Of a stretch of 16,100 nt of DNA, positions 1 to 6,325 are shown piece by piece. The notes beneath the pieces were generated by a model. That model saw only the letters and a list, made by a program, of their open reading frames with translations, was not told where the DNA came from and ran no database searches. The position numbers and the translations under genes were made by a program. The stretch is from an uncultured Pirellula sp. (GTDB taxonomy: Bacteria > Planctomycetota > Planctomycetia > Pirellulales > Pirellulaceae), in assembly GCA_903837255.1 (NCBI GenBank), contig CAILTZ010000458.1:1-16100 (forward strand). The letters are read 5' to 3'. Each line of letters starts with the position of its first letter. The stretch's first letter is position 1.

Positions 1-39
1 ACCATGGCAAAGATTTCGCCACGGTAGTACTCGTGCTTT
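1..39 (-). pseudogene. Fragment of a second Uma2-family gene, running off the left edge
   Basis: Bases 1-39 are identical to 905-943 inside the intact Uma2 gene and encode, on the minus strand, the same peptide KHEYYRGEIFAMV. Identity stops at base 40, and the residues upstream (RAHLLCY before the K) do not resemble the Uma2 N-terminus. The frame is open only back to an in-frame TAG at 103-105 and has no ATG, so this copy lacks a normal 5' end. It is either a truncated paralogue or a remnant left by recombination between Uma2 copies. The rest lies outside the window, so whether it is still translated from a non-standard start cannot be judged. Confidence 0.6.
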
Positions 40-67
40 ATAACATAACAGGTGCGCTCGGGGCCTA

Positions 68-87
68 CCACCGGACTTGTCCGGTGG
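68..87. repeat. Perfect palindrome, 9-bp arms, 2-nt loop
   Basis: The arms CCACCGGAC and GTCCGGTGG are separated by TT, forming a GC-rich hairpin on either strand. No T-run follows on either side, so it is not a standard intrinsic terminator. It lies 28 bp to the right of the Uma2 fragment, and a REP-like dispersed element is possible but needs the whole genome to test. Confidence 0.6.
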
Positions 88-193
88 AGGCGTAACTTCC
101 AGCTACCTTCGTTTTCTCAACTTCAAAATTTGCCGTCAGCAACCGGGACCGCTGATGGACGCTGATGGAACAGCCAAGCAGCCAGGAATGGAT

Positions 194-253
194 CTCGCCG
201 TAGTATGCCGTAGTATGCCGTAGTATGGGCCTCTGGGCCCGTACTACGGCGAG
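194..253. repeat. 10-bp tandem repeat (x3) inside a long inverted repeat
   Basis: Bases 199-228 are three exact copies of the 10-mer CCGTAGTATG. The last copy continues into a hairpin with arms at 217-231 and 236-250 (15 positions, one T-G wobble) around a 4-nt loop. The outer arms CTCGCCGTAGTA (194-205) and TACTACGGCGAG (242-253) are also exact inverse complements, so the right arm can pair with any of the three repeats. No reading frame through it looks like a gene. Confidence 0.7.
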
Positions 254-282
254 GGAGTGGCTGTTTTGGAATTATGAGTGCC

Positions 283-305
283 GATTGGTGATTGGTGATT
301 GGTGA
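283..305. repeat. 7-bp tandem repeat GATTGGT, three copies
   Basis: Three exact GATTGGT units span 283-303, followed by a partial GA. This is a short microsatellite-like tract in non-coding DNA just right of the 194-253 hairpin. Confidence 0.7.
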
Positions 306-395
306 AGGAGCAGACCACGTGCAGTACCGTCGCATGGGCGTCTAGTGCCGTGCGTGCTTGTCAAACCAAATGCGTGACCTCACTCAGGCGCTCTG

Positions 396-416
396 GTTGA
401 TTTCAGAGAAATCAAC
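396..416 (-). repeat. Hairpin just downstream of the Uma2 gene
   Basis: The 8-bp arms GTTGATTT and AAATCAAC surround a 5-nt loop, about 22 bp beyond the Uma2 stop codon. The position suits a transcript 3' end for the minus-strand block, but no T-run follows, so a terminator role is only a guess. Confidence 0.4.
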
Positions 417-438
417 GACACTGCAACTTTCAGCCTAC

Positions 439-1008
439 CTAATCGAACTTGACGTTGCGATAAATCTCAGCAAGCGGAATCGCTATGCCGATGGGTTCTA
501 GGACTAAAGAGTCGCTCAGCGACCGAACTTCGGTCAAGAGCCAACCTCCAGAGGCTTGACGAGTGTAACACTCCACGAGTGGACGATTCTGGGAGATCAA
601 AACCAAGGCACGGAGGGATGCAATGCTCCGATAGAAGGCTGATTTTTCACCACGGTCGTATCCCTCAGTCGATTCGGATAATACCTCGACAAGCACGACG
701 GGGTTCGTGACGGAATTGGGTGTTTCTGGATCCAACTGCAATTCGCCGCAGATGATCGAAGCGTCCGGATAGGTGTAGAGCCCCGCGGATTCGACTTTGA
801 TCCTAAGATCGCCGTTGTAGGGGACGCAGGGTTTATCAACTAGTCGCTGCCGGGCCTCACCGCTAAAGTTCGTAGCGATCAGCGAGTGTCGAGGGGTACC
901 CCCGACCATGGCAAAGATTTCGCCACGGTAGTACTCGTGCTTTTCCCCAGTCCTGAGCTCATGCTCTAAGTACTGGGCGAGCGTGAGCCCCTTTAAAACT
1001 GCTGACAT
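439..1008 (-). CDS. Uma2 family (DUF820) PD-(D/E)XK nuclease-fold protein
   Basis: A 189-residue protein with the Uma2 fold, a restriction-endonuclease-like family abundant in cyanobacteria and planctomycetes whose cellular role is mostly unproven. Visible features in order: an N-terminal helix (LTLAQYLEHE), KHEYYRGEIF around residues 23-32, YPDAS with the presumed metal-binding Asp82, VEVLSEST with Glu108, and GEKSAFYRS with Lys122, the usual D-E-K spacing. The ATG at 1008 is preferred because MSAVLKGLTL aligns with the typical family start. An ATG at 1023 and a TTG at 1101 are in frame but add residues atypical of the family. The gene lies 137 bp downstream of the giant envelope gene on the same strand, so read-through is possible, but nothing ties it to LPS export. 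A 39-bp piece of it recurs at the left window edge. Confidence 0.85.
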   Translation of the reverse strand: MSAVLKGLTLAQYLEHELRTGEKHEYYRGEIFAMVGGTPRHSLIATNFSGEARQRLVDKPCVPYNGDLRIKVESAGLYTYPDASIICGELQLDPETPNSVTNPVVLVEVLSESTEGYDRGEKSAFYRSIASLRALVLISQNRPLVECYTRQASGGWLLTEVRSLSDSLVLEPIGIAIPLAEIYRNVKFD

Positions 1009-1092
1009 GCTTTGCGTTCCCATCCAGCGAATAGCCGATTGGTCTTGGATCCAAAACCCCTTAACCCAATCTAGTCTAGAATAGAGATCTGT

Positions 1093-1115
1093 GCCCGGCA
1101 AGTCTTTTGCCTGGC
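1093..1115 (-). repeat. Imperfect hairpin after the giant envelope gene
   Basis: The 9-bp arms GCCCGGCAA and TTGCCTGGC (one mismatch) around a 5-nt loop lie about 30 bp beyond the stop of the upstream minus-strand gene and before the Uma2 start. No T-run follows on the minus strand. It may be a weak transcript end or processing structure. Confidence 0.35.
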
Positions 1116-1145
1116 ATCAGTACGGATCGGATTCAAACTGGCAAG

Positions 1146-4100
1146 CTACCGCGGTCTGGCCGACCGAGGCTGCAGCGGATTGTAATCGCGAGCCGAGGGC
1201 AATGTAGGCGAAGAACCTGTTTGACTCGGGGACGTTTTTCCACCACTAGGTCCGGAAGGGACTTGCGGTCCGGGCGGCTGCATATTCATTGGCAAGGAAC
1301 CTTCGATCTTGCGAATTTGCGCATTGATCTGCCCTGTTCTCAATCGCATCGTTGCCGAACTGACCTGGATCGCTTGGCCCGCATCGGCATTGCCTTCACC
1401 CCCGAGTCGCCGGATCGTCGCCGGACGCTGGACCGTTCCCTCGATCCGCACCGCATCGTCAATCGCCGCATACCCAATCCGGCTCGCATCGACGACAACA
1501 TCTCCAGAGTCGGTACGACTGGTAAGCTGAGATGCTCCAAGAGCATCGAGCTCCCACGCCCCCTTGGAACGCGCGGCTGGGGTTTGGTTGTAACTCAAAC
1601 TCGACGCGTCAAAGAGGTTGAGCTGATCGCAAATCAAACGCGTCTGGTTGCTCGCTAACCTCTCGGAATTACGGACATCCATTGGGTCTTCCCAAGTCGC
1701 GATTGGGCCGAGCAACGCCGCAACCTTGTCATAGAACGAGACGATGCGCTGGGGTACACTACCCTCCATTCTTCCAACAAACGTCAAATGCAAACATTGA
1801 AGGGTCTCTTGCCCTGCATTCGAATTGGGAACGGTTGGCAATACGCCTTGAGCGGCGGCGTTGGCCAGTGGACTGGTGTTGGCAAACCGTCGGCTCCACA
1901 ACTGTCCCGGTCCGTAACCGATGAATGTCCTTGCAGGAACCTGGAACTCCAACCTAGGTAGTACAAAGTTTTCCGCAGAGCGCCTGACTCCCGCCAAATC
2001 GGTTTGAACGGCTTTGATGTCGACCTCGCCATCGAGCCGGATGACTTGAACCTCGGGCCTGGCGGCTGCTCGCGGACTTTTTCCAGGCCCTGTGGGCAAC
2101 TGAAAGGGAACCCGTTGGGACATGTCCAACGTCAGCGTCCGAGCGTTTGCCAGCAGATGCCACAGAGTGCTCGCATCGGTCTGCAATCGGCAATCCAAGA
2201 CCACTCCGCCGCCAAACCGCGCGTTGCGTCCGTCGAAGGTCATCCGCTCTGCCCACTGAATCCTCGGTGCCGATCGCCAATTCCAACTGCCGCCATTGGG
2301 TTCCTGCGACAGGGCTTCTTGCGGCAAAACCAACTCACCCGGGTGATTGATCCAAAACAACTGATCGTTTTGAGAGAGCTGCAACTCGTTGGCAACCACC
2401 CAGCCCGACCCCACCGCGATCTTTGCCGGCCGCCCGACCAAGTACACGTTCGAGCGATCGCTCGATTCGCTCTGTATAACGAGTTTGTCCCCAGTGGCTT
2501 TCAGTGGCCAAGGGGATTCGGCGGACAAGAAATCTCGCAGCAGTGTAAAATCGCCCTCGAGTGCCAAATTCTCGACAATGCTCTCACTACCGATACGAAC
2601 GATGTCGGCTTCGAGGGTCTTGCCCGTGATGCTCATCGGTGCGTTGGCCGAGGCTCTCGGCGGAGCTGGAGTTCTAGCAACCGGATTCATGGGGCCAGCG
2701 GTTATTCCAGGAGCGACCGACGGCAATGTCGCAGGCGCGATGGGAGCTGCTAGAGTGGGTGGAGACAGACTCACCCCTGCCGCAGGTGATGAATCCTTGG
2801 CCGCTCTGGATTTCGAACTCACGTCGCTGATCGAGTAACCTGCCCGAAGAGCCTCCTGGGGATCGAGGTGCCGGAAACGCACCGCCATGGTTTCAACCTG
2901 GGCAGTGAGCTCCGGTGTTTTGACGATCACTTGACCGTCCGCCGAAATCGAATCGGGGATAAACGTAGGCAACTGGCCGTCGGGATAGTACGGAGCGAGC
3001 TTAGCCGCAATCGCCGCATCGACGGGCATGACCCAGAGGTTGAGTCGCTCGGCCACAAACCTGCCGCGCAGCGAACTGCTGATGTTGGCTCCCCCATCGA
3101 TCGAGATCAAATCTCGCTGTTCGTGAGGGCGGATCGAGAGTCGCTTGCTCCAGTGCAGATTCCAAATCTCTCCCTGCTCGGACTCGACCTGGGCTTGTCC
3201 AATCCCATCTGCGATCACCCAACCTAGGCGAGTGAACTTTGACGGCTGGCCGCTGGAGAGGACCTCGGGGTTCTGGTACTGGATGTTCGGAGAGGTGATC
3301 TGAATGTTCCCGCGTTTGAGGAACACTCGGGAGGAATTTTTTGGAGCGGCCCCTGGCAACACATTGCTCAAGCTCACCATGCCGTGCACCATATCCATCA
3401 CCAGATGCTGTCCGTGAGCTTCGGCCTGCATGCCCGGTGCATTGAGCCGTATCCAACGGCTTTGGTCATTGGGGTCCCGGCCGGGCAGTCCGATCGCCTC
3501 GAGCCGATCGAGCTTCCACGTCTCTTGCTGACCAGCCCGATTCCAACCGACGTTGAACCGAAGCTCATTGCAGTCGAAGGTATCGATTGGCTTTCCTTGA
3601 ACGATGTGCTCCAGATGCACTCCATCCATAAACGTGGCTTGCGATTGATGGAACTGGAACTGAAAGCGACCGCGACAGTCGAGCTTGGCATAAGCCTTTG
3701 CATGGCGATCGGCACCTGTCGGATCGGTAGGCCATAGCCCACCGTTTTGAAGTTCGAGTTGAACTTGGTCGACGTAGAAGAGTTGCAAGTAATCCAGGCC
3801 TGCAAAAGGACTATCGCTTTTGGTCGGTGTGCTAGCGGTCGACTCGGAAAGCAAGTCCTGGTCCATGAAGATCGACAAGTACCGTCCTTGAACGCTCGAA
3901 CCGCCGAGCTTCATGCTGATCTGCTTGTCGGTCCAAACCTGACGCTTGTCGATCCGCACATCCTCGGCCTCGATACGCAACTCACCTTGGTTGGTCTTTG
4001 GATCGGGTGGCGAATAGATGGCGATGCGCCCACTGAGCTGCCCTTGGGCTACCGGCGGAGGATGCCCCAGCGTCCAATCGAACGCGGATTTGAACTGTAT

Positions 4101-4463
4101 CTCAGCACCCTTGGGATTGTCGATGAAGATCGATCGCTGCTGATTGTCTTTCCCCTTTTGGGTGATGACGATCGTCAATGGGCTGAAACGCCAGCGAGTG
4201 TCGGTCAATTGCTCGCGCTTCTGATAGATCAAAATGAACTGGTCTTGCTCTATCACCAGTGGAGATTGCCTCTGCCAAGAGCCCTCGGGAAAATAAGCTT
4301 CCCACCACTGGGCTTGCTGGCCACTGTTATTGGATTGACGAACCCAACGAGATTGTTTGTGAGTTTTAGCAGGCTCGACCCTCGGAGTAAGCAGCACCTC
4401 GTAACCTACAAAGCAGGCAAGCAGCGGAAAGAGGATTTGCAGGTAGTGCTTTAGGAACGTCAT
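1146..4463 (-). CDS. Giant membrane-anchored periplasmic protein at the lptC/lptA position, candidate LPS-transport bridge
   Basis: A 1105-residue protein. Residues 7-25 (YLQILFPLLACFVGYEVLL) form one N-terminal membrane segment without an obvious cleavage site, so the rest is probably periplasmic. The bulk is beta-rich with short stretches resembling OstA/LptA-type modules, for example near 160-200, 450-480, 500-530, 670-700, 740-760 and 1030-1050 (AIQVSSATMRLRTGQINAQ). A Pro/Ala-rich linker (about 550-612) divides it into two halves, and the last 50 residues are Pro/Gly/Ser-rich. The start ATG overlaps the kdsC stop as ATGA, which suggests translational coupling. In E. coli the genes after kdsD-kdsC are lptC, lptA and lptB. 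Here one gene several times the combined LptC+LptA length (about 190+185 residues) takes their place, and no lptB follows. The Lpt role is inferred from position, topology and weak motif resemblance; AsmA-like or other envelope functions remain possible. Confidence 0.9.
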   Translation of the reverse strand: MTFLKHYLQILFPLLACFVGYEVLLTPRVEPAKTHKQSRWVRQSNNSGQQAQWWEAYFPEGSWQRQSPLVIEQDQFILIYQKREQLTDTRWRFSPLTIVITQKGKDNQQRSIFIDNPKGAEIQFKSAFDWTLGHPPPVAQGQLSGRIAIYSPPDPKTNQGELRIEAEDVRIDKRQVWTDKQISMKLGGSSVQGRYLSIFMDQDLLSESTASTPTKSDSPFAGLDYLQLFYVDQVQLELQNGGLWPTDPTGADRHAKAYAKLDCRGRFQFQFHQSQATFMDGVHLEHIVQGKPIDTFDCNELRFNVGWNRAGQQETWKLDRLEAIGLPGRDPNDQSRWIRLNAPGMQAEAHGQHLVMDMVHGMVSLSNVLPGAAPKNSSRVFLKRGNIQITSPNIQYQNPEVLSSGQPSKFTRLGWVIADGIGQAQVESEQGEIWNLHWSKRLSIRPHEQRDLISIDGGANISSSLRGRFVAERLNLWVMPVDAAIAAKLAPYYPDGQLPTFIPDSISADGQVIVKTPELTAQVETMAVRFRHLDPQEALRAGYSISDVSSKSRAAKDSSPAAGVSLSPPTLAAPIAPATLPSVAPGITAGPMNPVARTPAPPRASANAPMSITGKTLEADIVRIGSESIVENLALEGDFTLLRDFLSAESPWPLKATGDKLVIQSESSDRSNVYLVGRPAKIAVGSGWVVANELQLSQNDQLFWINHPGELVLPQEALSQEPNGGSWNWRSAPRIQWAERMTFDGRNARFGGGVVLDCRLQTDASTLWHLLANARTLTLDMSQRVPFQLPTGPGKSPRAAARPEVQVIRLDGEVDIKAVQTDLAGVRRSAENFVLPRLEFQVPARTFIGYGPGQLWSRRFANTSPLANAAAQGVLPTVPNSNAGQETLQCLHLTFVGRMEGSVPQRIVSFYDKVAALLGPIATWEDPMDVRNSERLASNQTRLICDQLNLFDASSLSYNQTPAARSKGAWELDALGASQLTSRTDSGDVVVDASRIGYAAIDDAVRIEGTVQRPATIRRLGGEGNADAGQAIQVSSATMRLRTGQINAQIRKIEGSLPMNMQPPGPQVPSGPSGGKTSPSQTGSSPTLPSARDYNPLQPRSARPR

Positions 4464-4987
4464 CGCAATCGACTAGGGACTAGGTCTTCCCATCTCCCTT
4501 TTGCTTGCAAAATCCGCTCGATCAACTCGCGCACCGCGCCGCGTCCTCCTGGGTTGCTTGTCACCCAGTGAGCAAGCTGCTTGACCTCGGTGGCCGCATC
4601 GGCCACGGTGACTGCCAACCCGACGTTGGCCATCACCGGCATGTCAGGTAGATCATCTCCGATGTAGCAGACTTCGTGGGGTTGGACTCCGATGGCTTGC
4701 ATCATCTCCCGAGCAGCGGGTAGCTTGTCGGCGAATCCCTGACGCACCCACTGGATCCCGAGCTCTTGGGCCCGAAGTTTGACAACTTGCGAATTGCGAG
4801 CCGTTAAAAGTCCGAACTCAAAGCCCGCCTTCCTCCAGAGCTTGATCCCATGCCCATCCCGCACGTAAAAAGATTTGCTCTCGACCCCCGCGTTGTCGAT
4901 GGTAATCATCCCGTCGGTCAACACACCGTCGACATCCGAAAGTATCAATCGAATCGGTTTGGTAACTTCGTAATCTCGATGATGCAA
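4460..4987 (-). CDS. kdsC: 3-deoxy-D-manno-octulosonate 8-phosphate phosphatase KdsC
   Basis: A cytoplasmic HAD-superfamily phosphatase that removes phosphate from Kdo-8-phosphate to give Kdo, the inner-core LPS sugar. At 175 residues it has the usual length of capless KdsC/YrbI proteins, which act as tetramers. HAD motif I is SDVDGVLTDG (nucleophile Asp18, acid/base Asp20), motif II is LLTAR (Thr62), motif III is FADK (Lys88), motif IV is GDDLPDMPVM (Asp111, Asp112, Asp115). The C-terminal NPGGRGAVRELIE, typical of KdsC, is present at 145-157. The start is a TTG, supported by AAGGGGA at 4995-5001, 7 nt upstream. It follows kdsD after 43 bp and overlaps the next gene by 4 bp, the conserved kdsD-kdsC-lpt order. 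Confidence 0.95.
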   Translation of the reverse strand: MHHRDYEVTKPIRLILSDVDGVLTDGMITIDNAGVESKSFYVRDGHGIKLWRKAGFEFGLLTARNSQVVKLRAQELGIQWVRQGFADKLPAAREMMQAIGVQPHEVCYIGDDLPDMPVMANVGLAVTVADAATEVKQLAHWVTSNPGGRGAVRELIERILQAKGRWEDLVPSRLR

Positions 4988-4994
4988 CGCACAG

Positions 4995-5001
4995 TCCCCT
5001 T
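4995..5001 (-). promoter_or_regulatory. Ribosome binding site supporting the TTG start of kdsC
   Basis: Minus-strand AAGGGGA lies 7 nt before the TTG at 4985-4987. No in-frame ATG sits nearby and the HAD motif I starts only about 16 residues in, so this site fixes the otherwise unusual start. Confidence 0.6.
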
Positions 5002-5030
5002 CGTCGGCAAAACAAGGAATGATGAAGTGT

Positions 5031-6128
5031 TTAAAGTGTGGAACCGAATACTCTCAACGAAGCTGGTGGAGCATCGTGGTCGATGCGCCTTGCTGCCGTA
5101 TGGTCCATGGCACCCAAATTGGGTTCCAATCCGATCAGGTCAGTAATGTCGATCAGCCCGATCGCTTGGTCGAATTGATTGACCACGGGTAGCTCGCTGA
5201 TCCTACGCTGCGAGAGGATCTCGATGGCTTCGCTAAGCTTAGCTCCTGCGCATATCGCGGAGAACTCACATGTCATGACCGCATGCAACGGGCTGTCCAA
5301 GTCGGCCTGAACGTGCTTGCCCAAAAAACGAGTCAAATCGCTATCGGTAAAGATTCCCACCAAAACGTGCTGATCGTTCTCGACCATCACCGCACCGGTC
5401 CGACGCCCAGGCCTTGCCGTCTCGACGAGCATCTGGCGGATGCTCGAGTCCTGATGGCATACTCGGCACTCATCGAGCGGACGCATCAGCTCGTCAACTG
5501 AAGCCAAACGAAGGCCAAGCGCCCCGCCTGGATGAAGCTCAGCGAAATCCTCTTGCCCAAATTCTTTGTTCTCGCTGACAAGCATCGCCAATGCATCCCC
5601 GAGGGCCAGCATCGCCAAGGTGCTCGTCGTGGGTGCAAGGTTCAGTCGGCAAGCCTCAGAGCAGTTCGGGATGACCAACGTGATGTCGGCGGCCTGAGCA
5701 AGCGGGCTGTTGATCTTGCTCGTTACCGCAATCATGCTCGATGCACGGCGGGATAGATGTGGCAACAGATCGACGATCTCTTGCGAAGTACCGCTGTTGG
5801 ACAATACCAACACGACATCGTTGGGACCAACACAGCCTAAATCCCCGTGGAGGGCTTCGGAAGGATGCAAAAAATGCGATCGAGTCCCCGTCGAAGAAAA
5901 GGTCGCCGCGATCTTGCGACCGATCAGACCCGCCTTGCCTATCCCACAAACAATCAGATTGCCTCGCATCGAAGCGATCTTGTCGGCAGCCAAAACAAAC
6001 TCTTCATCCATCATGTGGGCTAGTTGCATCAGGGCGCTGACGCCATGCTGGACAACCGACACGCCCCGGGCCAGTTGCTCTTGGCGATCCTTGGCCTGCC
6101 TGTGCCCTCTACGTCTAGGAGATTCCAT
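5031..6128 (-). CDS. kdsD: D-arabinose 5-phosphate isomerase KdsD/KpsF family (SIS + two CBS domains)
   Basis: Interconverts D-ribulose 5-phosphate and D-arabinose 5-phosphate, the first committed supply step for Kdo. The SIS domain spans about 45-185, with VCGIGKAGLIGRKIAATFSS (Lys65), HPSEALHGDLG, LSNSGTSQE and CSEACRLNLAPTTSTLAM (Glu158). FAELHPGGALG carries the His199 expected at the active site. Two CBS domains follow at about 215-273 (VGIFTDSDLTRFL) and 283-335 (AIGLIDITDLI). At 365 residues it exceeds the usual ~325 because of a basic N-terminal stretch and about 30 extra C-terminal residues. The ATG at 6128 opens the frame, but a start nearer the SIS domain cannot be excluded. Being directly upstream of kdsC makes KdsD a better call than the capsule paralogue KpsF or GutQ. 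The 197-bp upstream gap could hold a promoter; I see no clear consensus. Confidence 0.93.
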   Translation of the reverse strand: MESPRRRGHRQAKDRQEQLARGVSVVQHGVSALMQLAHMMDEEFVLAADKIASMRGNLIVCGIGKAGLIGRKIAATFSSTGTRSHFLHPSEALHGDLGCVGPNDVVLVLSNSGTSQEIVDLLPHLSRRASSMIAVTSKINSPLAQAADITLVIPNCSEACRLNLAPTTSTLAMLALGDALAMLVSENKEFGQEDFAELHPGGALGLRLASVDELMRPLDECRVCHQDSSIRQMLVETARPGRRTGAVMVENDQHVLVGIFTDSDLTRFLGKHVQADLDSPLHAVMTCEFSAICAGAKLSEAIEILSQRRISELPVVNQFDQAIGLIDITDLIGLEPNLGAMDHTAARRIDHDAPPASLRVFGSTL

Positions 6129-6325
6129 GCGACGCGCACCATCCGTGTTCGCGAGAGTCGTTTTTTGCTAAACAAGAACCATGCAACGTTGCTCGAAACG
6201 ATGAGCCTGCGCCGGTTCGCCGAGCAAAAGCGTAGCATTTTCCCGCGATCAAGCCAACCTCGATGCTCGCCGTCCCCGATGCTCACAACAAAGAAAACTG
6301 GGGAATGCTAGCGTTTCTCGCGAAC

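Noticed and set aside
199..228. CRISPR-like direct repeats
   Set aside because: The repeats are 10 bp, directly abutting without spacers; this is a simple tandem repeat.
123..335. 70-codon minus-strand frame through the left-edge repeats
   Set aside because: It is composed of translated tandem and inverted repeats, has no ribosome binding site and no protein-like pattern.
3747..4454. 235-codon plus-strand frame opposite the giant envelope gene
   Set aside because: Antisense to the N-terminal half of a gene that is coupled to kdsC; no domain or start signal. The same holds for the plus-strand frames at 2004-2753 and 2389-2838.
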